Positions 1 through 5,696 of a stretch of DNA of 7,034 nucleotides are shown in pieces. Under the pieces are notes generated by a model. It was not told where the DNA came from and did not search any database. It saw only the letters and a program-made list of their open reading frames with translations. Within the stretch, counting starts at the first letter, position 1, and each line of letters begins with the position of its first letter. Source of the stretch: an uncultured Clostridia bacterium (GTDB taxonomy: Bacteria > Bacillota > Clostridia > Oscillospirales > Ruminococcaceae); the NCBI GenBank assembly GCA_946183095.1, contig CAMHBE010000094.1, forward strand, positions 1 through 7,034, read 5' to 3'. Made by a program: the position numbers and the translations under genes.

Positions 1-3
1 AGC

Positions 4-27
4 AAAAGGGATAATACTTTTTTCAAA
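4..27. repeat. 24-bp dispersed repeat, copy A (past the operon end)
   Basis: This copy reads AAAAGGGATAAT followed by a T-rich run and CAAA on the + strand. It matches 5801-5824 at 22 of 24 positions in the same orientation. Both copies lie just downstream, in transcription terms, of a minus-strand gene: this one after the second ABC transporter and the other after the S41 protein. The function is unknown. A shared 3' or promoter element, or a genome-wide intergenic motif, are the options. Low complexity limits confidence. Confidence 0.45.
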
Positions 28-39
28 TTTTTTGAAAAA
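19..39 (-). terminator. Weak AT-rich inverted repeat after the operon, possible terminator
   Basis: The arms TTTTTCAAA and TTTGAAAAA (9 bp, perfect) are separated by 3 nt and begin a few bases after the stop codon of the last ABC transporter. Only one G-C pair is present, and there is no clean U-tract after it on the minus strand. This is at best a weak intrinsic terminator or 3'-end structure. Confidence 0.3.
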
Positions 40-42
40 TTT

Positions 43-2226
43 TTATGTATCTACCCTCTGCCGCTCGACAAGCTCCGCGAAGAAGCCGTTTTTTGCGATA
101 AGCTCATCGTAGCTGCCGTCCTCGATGATCTTGCCCTTGTCGAGCACGATTATCCTGTCACATTCCTTGATAGTTGACAATCTGTGAGCAATAACTATTC
201 TTGTGCATTTGAGCTTTGCGAGGGATTCCGAGACTGTTTTCTGCGTGATGTTGTCGAGCGCGGAAGTCGCCTCGTCGAACATCAGTATCCTCGGTTTCGG
301 AGCTATCGCCCGTGCTATAAGCAGGCGCTGTCTCTGTCCGCCCGAGATACCGCCCTGACCCTCGGAGATGAGCGTGAACATTCCCATAGGCATAGAGCGT
401 ATGTCGTCAGCAAATCCCGCCATTTCCGCGGCTTCCCATGCGTCATCGAGCGTCAGGCGCGGGTTCGTGATAACAATGTTTGAATAAATATCGCCGGTGA
501 ACAGCTTTCCCGCCTGCATCACCGTTCCGATCTTGCGGCGCAGGGATTTAAGATCTATGCGTTCGAGGTCTTTGCCGTCGTAGAACACGCCGCCTCTCTG
601 CGGCTTCTCGAAACCGAGCATTATGCGCATCAGCGTTGACTTGCCGCAGCCGGTCTTTCCGCATATCGCCACATACTGACCGGGAGATATTTTCAGCGAC
701 AACCCGTCAAGCACATTCGGCATATCCGGGTTGTAGGCGAAAGTCACATTGTTCAGTTCGATACCGCCCATAAGGCGTTCAACGACCTGTTTTTCCTCCG
801 CGACCTCCGGCTCGGCTTCAAGTATCGGCTTTGCCATTTCGAGTATCGGCTTTATTTGTGCTGCCGTGAGAGCTATCCCCGCGAGCGCCGTGAAAGCGCC
901 GGATACCATTCCGTAAGCCACGTTGAACGCGTAGTATTCCGAAACCGAGACTCCGCTCTTTATTGCGGCATAGTAGATTATGAGCGTTCCGATAAGCCCT
1001 ATTGCCGTAGTGAATACCGAGTTTACCTTGATGAACACGGGCGGGTCATAGAGCAGCGCCGCGCTCTTGCTGTATGTGTTGCTCCAGCGCGCAAACGCTC
1101 TCTTTTCGGCGCCGGACAGCTTTATTTTCTGTATTCCGGAGATCAGCGCGTAGCTCATGCCGCTTTCCTTTGATGCAAGCTCCATTTGCCGCTGCGAAAT
1201 GCGTATCTGCAATATCGCAGAGATCGCCGAGATCAACACCGTCGTGATTATCACCGCAAGTGCGGGAGCTACCAGTGCCGGAGCATACGCAAAGATCTGT
1301 GAGATGTACGCCAGCGAGAACAGCGAGGTCAGGCCTGTGGAAAGTATCATATCGAGCAGCGACTTCACAAGCGCGTTTATGTACTGCGAACGATTCGCAA
1401 GCTCACCGGAACCGTAGTTTTTAAAGAAGCTCGCGGGGAGCGCAAGCATCCTCATCATCGTTGCCGCCTCGACAGATACGCTCAGTCTTGTTGTGAGCCG
1501 CGACATCAGCATTGTTTTCACCGTTCCGAGCAGCAGCGTACTCAGCGATACGCAGACTATGAATACCGCGATAGCAAGGAGACCGCCGACAGTTCCGGAG
1601 CTTATAATGTCCGAGAACAGCATTTCGTTGAGCTTCGGTGTCAGAAAACCTATCAGAGTGACCGCGACAGTTGCGATAACGATCATTGCGATATCGGAAG
1701 GTCTTATGTTCTCGACAATGTAACGGAGAAGCCCCGCAATGCCGATCTTTTTCGACGGAAACGGCTTGTAGAAAGCGATAGCTTCCTTGTCTATAAGCTT
1801 TTCCGTTTTACTGTTAAGCATCACGCGCTTGCCTGACTTCACATCGAAATAGCTGTAATGCGTCATTCCCGTCGGTATAAGCGCAACAATGCTTCCGTCC
1901 TCTTTGAGCGTACCGATCATAGGTCCGGAAGCGTCCTTGTACCAGCCCTTTTCAAGCTCGACATTCCTGCGCATTATCCCGTGCGGGCGGAGCAGGAATT
2001 CAAGCGTATCGTTCATATCCGTTATGCTGTCCGGAACCTCGCGGGGTCTGATGTGATAACATTTCAGTATCTCTCCGATAGCGTCCGTCGCCGCCTGTCT
2101 CTGATCGTTCATTGCTGCGGACAGCTTTCGTCCCATGATAACTCCGGCGGCGCGGATAAACGAATCCTCGAATACCTCGTTGTCGGCTCTCATTCTGTCT
2201 TTTATTTGTTCATCGAACCATCCCAA
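43..2226 (-). CDS. NHLM-type peptide export ABC transporter, permease/ATPase subunit without peptidase
   Basis: A 727-residue inner-membrane ABC half-transporter, probably the ABC2 partner of a Nif11/NHLP-leader peptide export system. Residues 1-160 form a soluble N-terminal domain with no C39 Cys motif; it begins MGWFDEQIKD, the usual start of this family as I recall it. Membrane segments are visible at about 178-198, 212-238, 296-340, 403-421 and 434-455. The ATPase domain has Walker A GKTGCGKST (523-531), Q-loop Gln571, signature ISGGQ (627-631), Walker B ILMFDE (647-652) and H-loop His681, all intact, so this is not a degenerate ATPase site. The start is TTG at 2224-2226, chosen for a strong Shine-Dalgarno sequence and the family-typical N terminus. 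It lies 14 nt after the C39-ABC gene and is very probably co-transcribed and coupled with it. Pairing as a heterodimer with that protein is inference. Confidence 0.93.
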   Translation of the reverse strand: MGWFDEQIKDRMRADNEVFEDSFIRAAGVIMGRKLSAAMNDQRQAATDAIGEILKCYHIRPREVPDSITDMNDTLEFLLRPHGIMRRNVELEKGWYKDASGPMIGTLKEDGSIVALIPTGMTHYSYFDVKSGKRVMLNSKTEKLIDKEAIAFYKPFPSKKIGIAGLLRYIVENIRPSDIAMIVIATVAVTLIGFLTPKLNEMLFSDIISSGTVGGLLAIAVFIVCVSLSTLLLGTVKTMLMSRLTTRLSVSVEAATMMRMLALPASFFKNYGSGELANRSQYINALVKSLLDMILSTGLTSLFSLAYISQIFAYAPALVAPALAVIITTVLISAISAILQIRISQRQMELASKESGMSYALISGIQKIKLSGAEKRAFARWSNTYSKSAALLYDPPVFIKVNSVFTTAIGLIGTLIIYYAAIKSGVSVSEYYAFNVAYGMVSGAFTALAGIALTAAQIKPILEMAKPILEAEPEVAEEKQVVERLMGGIELNNVTFAYNPDMPNVLDGLSLKISPGQYVAICGKTGCGKSTLMRIMLGFEKPQRGGVFYDGKDLERIDLKSLRRKIGTVMQAGKLFTGDIYSNIVITNPRLTLDDAWEAAEMAGFADDIRSMPMGMFTLISEGQGGISGGQRQRLLIARAIAPKPRILMFDEATSALDNITQKTVSESLAKLKCTRIVIAHRLSTIKECDRIIVLDKGKIIEDGSYDELIAKNGFFAELVERQRVDT

Positions 2227-2230
2227 TTAT

Positions 2231-2243
2231 GCTCCCCCCCTTA
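2231..2243 (-). promoter_or_regulatory. G-rich ribosome binding site for a TTG start
   Basis: On the minus strand the upstream gene's TAA stop is followed directly by seven G residues and AGC, then ATAA and the TTG start. The GGGAG core ends 5 nt before TTG. This supports TTG at 2226 as the true start. The next in-frame ATG is codon 12, and the ATG three bases further in is out of frame. Confidence 0.75.
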
Positions 2244-4418
2244 CTCCGATGTTACCAATCTGGTGTATGCACCGTTCAGCGCCATAAGTTCCTCATGCGT
2301 TCCGCGCTCGACGACCTTGCCGTGATCGAACACGATTATCTCATCACAGTCGCGTATCGTCGAAAGCCTGTGCGCAATAACGATGCAGGTGATATCACGC
2401 TGCTTGACTGCGTTCACCACATCATACTCCGTTTTTGCATCAAGAGCCGAAGTCGCTTCGTCCATGACGATTATCGTGGGGTCCTGCGCGAGGACGCGGG
2501 CAATTTCCAATCTCTGACGCTGACCGCCGGAGAAGTCCCGTCCGCCCTCTGTCAGCTTGTAGCGGTAGCCGCCCTCGCGCTGCATGATGTCATCGTGTAT
2601 CTGCGCGTCGCGTGCCGCCATCATCATTTCGTAGTCCTCGATCGTGTTGTCCCACATCTTGATGTTGTTTTCTATTGTATCTTCAAACAGCGTGATGTCC
2701 TGATCGACCACCGCGACCGAACCGGTGAACACGCTGCGGTTTATCTCGTTTATGTGTTTGCCGTCAAAGAGAATTTCACCCTCCCACGGCTGATAAAGAC
2801 CGGAGATCAGCTTCGCGAGTGTAGATTTGCCGCAGCCCGACGAGCCTACGAATGCCACTCTGCTGCCCGGTTCCATTTTCATGCTGAAATTTTCGATAAG
2901 AGGCGGTGAAAGCCGTGAATAGCCGAAAGTCACGTTTTTCAGCTCAACCGTGCCGGAGAGCTTTTCGTAATCCGCTTCTTCGTCTATATCCTCATCTATC
3001 TCAACATCTGTCGGGTATTTCATAACGTCCTCGACACGCTCCATTTCGGTGCGAAGCTCCTGAAACTGCTGCCCCGCGGAAATGAGTGTCTGCGCAGGCT
3101 GCATGAATGAGCCGAGAAAGCCCTGAAATGCCATTACCATACCGACAGTGAACTGTCCCGTCATGCACAGGTACACGCCGAGTATCAGCACCGCTGTGTC
3201 CGCGAGCTGAGTCAGTATCGCGGGTATCATGCCGAGGTAGTTGTTTATCTTCTCGAAGCGCACGTTCTGCGTATTCACGCTTGCCTGATAGCCCGACCAC
3301 TTCTCGAAAAATCCGTTTTCTGCACCGCTCGCCTTGATCGTCTCGATCATCTCGATGCCCGATACCGTAGCGCTTGCGAGCTTTCCCGCGTCGCGCATCA
3401 TAACACGGGTGAGATTGACGCGCTTGTTAGAAATTATCCGCGACACGAACATCTGTCCGGCTATCGACGCTATGCCTATCGCCGTAAGAAGCAGCGAATA
3501 CCTCACCATGACAACAAGGTAGAATATCATCATTGCCGTCTGCAAAACCAGCGGAGCAAGGGTATTCACAAGGCTGCCCGCGATATTCGCGTTTGAAGCC
3601 TGTCTCTGCTGAATATCGCCCGCCATGCGCTGTGAAAAGAACTTCATAGGCAGGCGGAGCACCTTCCACATATACGACATATTCCCGACGACCGCCATTT
3701 TGCCGTTTATTTTCAGCGAATACACCGCCTGTATCCATGATGCGATGATCTGCACGGCAGAAACGCCCGCAAGCCCGACTATGAAGGGAAGAAGCCAGGC
3801 CGCATCAAGACCGGTAAGCAGTCTGTCCATAAAAACGCGCGAAAAGCCCGACAGGATAATACCCGTTATCGAGCTTATGAGTGTGGTTATGGTAACGAAA
3901 GCGACAGCTGCGGATGCGCCTTTCAGACGCGCTTTCGCAAACTCGGCAATGCTTTTCGGTCTGCCGCCGGGCACAAAGGCTTCGGACGGGTCGAACATCA
4001 GGCACACGCCCGTGTAGCCCTCGTCGAACTGCTCAAAAGTCATCTTTACCGAGCCGCGGGCGGGGTCGTTTATGTAAACGTAATTGCCCTTGAAACCGTT
4101 CAGCACAATAAAATGGTTGAACTCCCAATGAACTATCATCGGGAATTTTCCGATTTCCCTGAGCCTTTCGGGATTATAGCGGTACGCTTTGGCGTTCAGT
4201 CCGTAGCTTCTCGCGGCTTTCAGAATATTCTTCGCATTCGAGCCGTCGCGCGAAACTCCGCAGTCCTCGCGTATCTGCTCCAGCGGTACCCAGCGTCCGT
4301 AATAAGCGAGTATCATCGTGAGCGAAGCCGCGCCGCATTCTAAAGTCTCCATTTGCATTACAACGGGGACTTTCGCGACCCCTTTCGTGAGCGGCTGTTT
4401 TATTGCTTTTTCTGACAT
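2241..4418 (-). CDS. NHLM-type C39 peptidase ABC transporter (leader-cleaving peptide exporter)
   Basis: A 725-residue inner-membrane protein that should cleave double-glycine leaders on the cytoplasmic side and export the released peptide. Residues 15-145 form a C39 peptidase with Gln22 (oxyanion hole), catalytic Cys28 in QMETLECGAAS, His102 in FNHFIVL and Asp118 in INDPA. Membrane helices lie near 169-193, 208-230, 286-306, 308-325, 393-418 and 424-447. The ATPase carries Walker A GSSGCGKST (525-533), Gln573, signature FSGGQRQR (629-636), Walker B IIVMDE (649-654) and His683. All catalytic residues are present. Length and architecture fit the ABC1 (peptidase/ATP-binding) subunit of NHLM bacteriocin systems. 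Its likely substrates are the three Gly-Gly precursors encoded upstream in the same operon. The start is ATG at 4418 with AAGGAG six bases upstream, overlapping the stop of the preceding small gene. Confidence 0.96.
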   Translation of the reverse strand: MSEKAIKQPLTKGVAKVPVVMQMETLECGAASLTMILAYYGRWVPLEQIREDCGVSRDGSNAKNILKAARSYGLNAKAYRYNPERLREIGKFPMIVHWEFNHFIVLNGFKGNYVYINDPARGSVKMTFEQFDEGYTGVCLMFDPSEAFVPGGRPKSIAEFAKARLKGASAAVAFVTITTLISSITGIILSGFSRVFMDRLLTGLDAAWLLPFIVGLAGVSAVQIIASWIQAVYSLKINGKMAVVGNMSYMWKVLRLPMKFFSQRMAGDIQQRQASNANIAGSLVNTLAPLVLQTAMMIFYLVVMVRYSLLLTAIGIASIAGQMFVSRIISNKRVNLTRVMMRDAGKLASATVSGIEMIETIKASGAENGFFEKWSGYQASVNTQNVRFEKINNYLGMIPAILTQLADTAVLILGVYLCMTGQFTVGMVMAFQGFLGSFMQPAQTLISAGQQFQELRTEMERVEDVMKYPTDVEIDEDIDEEADYEKLSGTVELKNVTFGYSRLSPPLIENFSMKMEPGSRVAFVGSSGCGKSTLAKLISGLYQPWEGEILFDGKHINEINRSVFTGSVAVVDQDITLFEDTIENNIKMWDNTIEDYEMMMAARDAQIHDDIMQREGGYRYKLTEGGRDFSGGQRQRLEIARVLAQDPTIIVMDEATSALDAKTEYDVVNAVKQRDITCIVIAHRLSTIRDCDEIIVFDHGKVVERGTHEELMALNGAYTRLVTSE

Positions 4419-4424
4419 CTCCGG

Positions 4425-4430
4425 CTCCTT
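4425..4430 (-). promoter_or_regulatory. Ribosome binding site overlapping the upstream stop codon
   Basis: AAGGAG lies 6 nt before the ATG at 4418, and its first two A residues belong to the TAA stop (4429-4431) of the small HlyD-like gene. This arrangement predicts translational coupling between the small membrane protein and the C39 exporter. Confidence 0.8.
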
Positions 4431-4656
4431 AATTCATTATAAATGTTATCGGTGCGACTGTCTCTGTCGTTCCGTCCTCGTTATGTATCTCGATTTCTCC
4501 GAAAATGCCCCAGACTACCGCACCCGCAAGCAGCAGTACGATAGCGATAAGCACTATCCACACGCTCGGCGTGGTTACTCTGATGTAGTCATCGAGCTTT
4601 TCCGGTGATGATACTTTGTCAAGGCTTTTTTGTCTGAAAATGCTGTTGTTCTCCAT
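4429..4656 (-). CDS. Small single-pass membrane protein, minimal HlyD-like NHLM adaptor
   Basis: A 75-residue protein: a polar cytoplasmic segment (1-30) containing SLDKVSSPEKLDDYIRVTTP, one strong transmembrane helix (about 31-51, SVWIVLIAIVLLLAGAVVWG), then IFGEIEIHNEDGTTETV and a short tail. The SSPE-L-D-I-V-T-P pattern followed by W and a helix ending WGIFG is what I recall at the N terminus of NHLM-system HlyD secretion proteins. Those full-length proteins continue with a long extracytoplasmic coiled-coil and barrel, absent here. The gene is not visibly frameshifted: its stop is fused to the next gene's ribosome binding site, leaving no room for a lost remainder. The start ATG at 4656 has AAGGAG at 4665-4670. 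The probable role is a structural partner of the two ABC proteins; HlyD homology rests on motif memory only. Confidence 0.82.
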   Translation of the reverse strand: MENNSIFRQKSLDKVSSPEKLDDYIRVTTPSVWIVLIAIVLLLAGAVVWGIFGEIEIHNEDGTTETVAPITFIMN

Positions 4657-4682
4657 TATGGATTCTCCTTAAAGCGTGCCGT

Positions 4683-4711
4683 GCAAAGACCCCGGAAACC
4701 GGAGCCTTTGC
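4683..4711 (-). promoter_or_regulatory. Intercistronic GC-rich stem-loop between precursor and export genes
   Basis: In minus-strand RNA the arms GCAAAGGCUCCGG and CCGGGGUCUUUGC form a 13-bp stem with a UUU loop and no mismatch, using two G-U wobbles. In plus-strand RNA those two positions would be A-C mismatches, so the structure belongs to the operon transcript. No U-tract follows, so it is not a classic intrinsic terminator. Its place between the last precursor and the first export gene suggests an mRNA-stabilising or processing hairpin, or a partial attenuator, that keeps precursor mRNA above transporter mRNA. Confidence 0.75.
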
Positions 4712-4762
4712 GTGTGTGTAATTCTAAGTATGTGTAGTTGAAGGCTGAACCTGTGTTACAGA

Positions 4763-4969
4763 TCACACATAGTTGCCATTCGCTCTCGGCGCCTTAATAT
4801 GAGTATCGTCATTAGGACGGCGAGTATTAGGGTTACGATAGACACCGCCTGCAATGTCTGCAACTTCTTCATCGGTCAGCTCAACGCCTACTTCTGCGAT
4901 GATGTCCTTTGCCTCGGCTGCGCTCTCAGCTTTCTCAACCTTTTCTTTCAGTTCGCCTTTAAGTTTCAT
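4763..4969 (-). CDS. Double-glycine peptide precursor with Arg/Asn/Pro-rich core
   Basis: A 68-residue precursor. The charged leader (1-42) begins MKLKGELKEKVEKAES and ends VELTDEEVADIAGG, a typical C39-cleavable double-glycine leader with the Glu-rich ELTDEE segment. It is shorter than the leaders of the two neighbouring precursors and not obviously homologous to them. Cleavage after Gly42 would release a 26-residue hydrophilic core starting VYRNPNTRRPNDD and ending ANGNYV. The core has three Pro, four Arg or Lys outside the ends, two Thr, and no Cys or Ser. It was not matched to a known bacteriocin from memory. The start was set at ATG 4969, not the in-frame ATG at 5050, because the latter has no Shine-Dalgarno sequence and the leader family normally begins near MKLK. 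The gene sits 96 nt after the second Nif11-like precursor and 106 nt before the membrane protein gene. The export partner is inferred from the operon. Confidence 0.85.
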   Translation of the reverse strand: MKLKGELKEKVEKAESAAEAKDIIAEVGVELTDEEVADIAGGVYRNPNTRRPNDDTHIKAPRANGNYV

Positions 4970-4977
4970 ATCAATTT

Positions 4978-4991
4978 CTCGCTTTCCGCCC
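4978..4991 (-). promoter_or_regulatory. Variant ribosome binding region of the third precursor
   Basis: The minus strand reads GGGCGGAAAGCGAG, the same element as GGGCGGAAAGGAG before the other two precursors but with one extra C that breaks the AGGAG core. The flanking GCCC/GGGC can also pair around GAAT. Both features predict weaker or structure-dependent translation than for its neighbours. It fixes the start at 4969. Confidence 0.55.
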
Positions 4992-5012
4992 ATTCGGGCT
5001 CTAAAATGTTTT

Positions 5013-5037
5013 ATGTAACCGCTCCTGCGGATTACAT
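5013..5037 (-). promoter_or_regulatory. Stem-loop between second and third precursor genes
   Basis: In minus-strand RNA, AUGUAA-U-CCGC and GCGGUUACAU pair over 10 bp around an AGGA loop, with one bulged U. No U-run follows. It is the second of three hairpins, each placed after a precursor stop codon. It contains an AGGAG-like loop but no start codon at a suitable distance. Confidence 0.6.
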
Positions 5038-5065
5038 TCGGTTCATTCAATGGCTTTTGCGGATA

Positions 5066-5320
5066 TTAGCCGTGACCGAACAGCCACTTAACAAAGCCCC
5101 ACCAGTCTCCACCAGCGACAGCTTCTGCTGCTTCATCGGAAAGCTCGCCCTCTGCTTCTGTCTGTGCCTGAATAGCCTTACCGAAGTCCTCAACCGTTCC
5201 ATCAACATCGTTCTTTTTGAGGAAAGCTGCGAGAGCGTCCTTGTCCTTGATCGCTTTGAGTTCGTCCTGTAATGCTGCCGAACCCTCGATCTCCTTGATA
5301 AATTCTTCAATTGTTTTCAT
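5066..5320 (-). CDS. Nif11-like leader peptide precursor, 13-residue Trp-rich core
   Basis: An 84-residue precursor. Residues 1-71 match the Nif11-like leader pattern: an N-terminal helix (TIEEFIKEIEGSAAL), a central ALAAFLKKNDVDGTVEDF segment and an acidic tail ending EAAEAVAGG. Cleavage after Gly71 by the C39 exporter would release DWWGFVKWLFGHG. This has three Trp and two Phe, is nearly neutral, and has no Cys, Ser or Thr. Lanthionine, thiazole and oxazole modification are therefore impossible in it. The leader is identical at 60 of 71 positions to the gene 115 nt upstream, while the core has diverged and is two residues shorter. The start ATG is at 5320 with GGAAAGGAG eight bases before it. 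It is probably a bacteriocin-like or signalling peptide; activity cannot be judged from sequence. Confidence 0.9.
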   Translation of the reverse strand: MKTIEEFIKEIEGSAALQDELKAIKDKDALAAFLKKNDVDGTVEDFGKAIQAQTEAEGELSDEAAEAVAGGDWWGFVKWLFGHG

Positions 5321-5377
5321 AATGAAAACTCCTTTCCGCCCGTAGGCATTTTAATTTATTTAAACCGCGTCCGCGGC
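5108..5377 (-). repeat. Tandem duplication unit, copy 2 (5' leader plus Nif11 leader coding region)
   Basis: This stretch covers codons 1-71 of the second Nif11-like precursor and 57 nt upstream. It corresponds to 5484-5752. The upstream parts match almost exactly (about three substitutions and one indel over some 50 nt), including GGGCGGAAAGGAG and an AT-rich TTTAAATAAATTAAAAT. Similarity falls sharply at the core codons, the usual sign of leader conservation with core diversification. Confidence 0.85.
5329..5341 (-). promoter_or_regulatory. Ribosome binding site of the second precursor
   Basis: GGGCGGAAAGGAG ends 8 nt before the ATG at 5320. It is identical to the element in front of the first precursor, so both duplicates should be well translated. 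Confidence 0.8.
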
Positions 5378-5394
5378 ATATTTCCGTGAGTACC

Positions 5395-5413
5395 GCCGCC
5401 GTAAAGCAGCGGC
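5395..5413 (-). promoter_or_regulatory. Stem-loop between the two Nif11-like precursor genes
   Basis: In minus-strand RNA GCCGCUG and CGGCGGC form a 7-bp stem (one G-U wobble) closing a CUUUA loop, 22 nt after the first precursor's stop codon. No U-tract follows. It is the first of three post-precursor hairpins and may limit 3' decay or define processed precursor mRNAs. Confidence 0.6.
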
Positions 5414-5435
5414 ATTATCGGTTGCAAAGTTACTA

Positions 5436-5696
5436 TTACCAAAGATCCAAACCAAACCACTGCCTGAACCATCCTCCGATTCCGCCGCCCGCAACAGCCT
5501 CTGCCGCGTCGTCGGCAAGTTCGCCCTCTGCTTCTGTCTTTGCCTTTATAGCCTTACCGAAATCCTCAACCGTTCCCTCAACATCATACTTCTTGAGGAA
5601 AGCTGCGAGAGCGTCCTTGTCCTTGATCTCTTTCAGCTCGTTCTTGAGAGCTTCGCTGCCCTCGATCTGCTTGATGAATTCTTCAATCGTTTTCAT
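5436..5696 (-). CDS. Nif11-like leader peptide precursor, 15-residue Trp-rich core
   Basis: An 86-residue precursor and the first gene of the peptide operon. The Nif11-like leader (1-71) runs from MKTIEEFIKQIEGSEAL to DDAAEAVAGG. The core after Gly71 is GIGGWFRQWFGLDLW, with three Trp and two Phe and no Cys, Ser or Thr. A further Gly at 72 and a second Gly-Gly at 74-75 make the exact cleavage point ambiguous; cutting at the latter would leave 11 residues. Without gaps, both duplicates share G75, an aromatic residue at 76, Arg/Lys at 78, and F81-G82, so the cores are also related. The start is ATG 5696, supported by GGAAAGGAG and by identity with the paralogue; the longer in-frame ORF from 5759 has no such support. 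Export by the C39 ABC transporter encoded downstream is inferred. Confidence 0.9.
   Translation of the reverse strand: MKTIEEFIKQIEGSEALKNELKEIKDKDALAAFLKKYDVEGTVEDFGKAIKAKTEAEGELADDAAEAVAGGGIGGWFRQWFGLDLW

Noticed and set aside
2229..2909. A 226-codon plus-strand open frame
   Set aside because: It is fully antisense to the ATPase domain of the C39 exporter, has no ribosome binding site and reads as an Arg/His/Val-rich shadow with no recognisable domain.
4429..4656. Frameshifted remnant of a full-length HlyD gene
   Set aside because: There is no leftover HlyD coding sequence in any frame; the next gene starts 10 nt later using the stop codon region as its ribosome binding site.
4683..4711. 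Intrinsic transcription terminator
   Set aside because: The stem is strong but the following minus-strand bases (ACGGCACGC) contain no U-tract, and the export genes downstream have no other evident promoter.
4970..5050. N-terminal extension of the third precursor to an ATG at 5050
   Set aside because: No Shine-Dalgarno sequence precedes 5050, and the extension covers a hairpin and the GGGCGGAAAG element shared with the other precursors.
4799..5272. A 157-codon plus-strand open frame
   Set aside because: It is antisense to two precursor genes and their spacer, whose minus-strand reading has clear leaders, Gly-Gly sites and ribosome binding sites.
5047..5310. An 87-codon minus-strand frame overlapping the second precursor out of frame
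   Set aside because: Its composition is Arg/Ser-rich shadow sequence, and the overlapping frame encodes the well-supported Nif11-like precursor.
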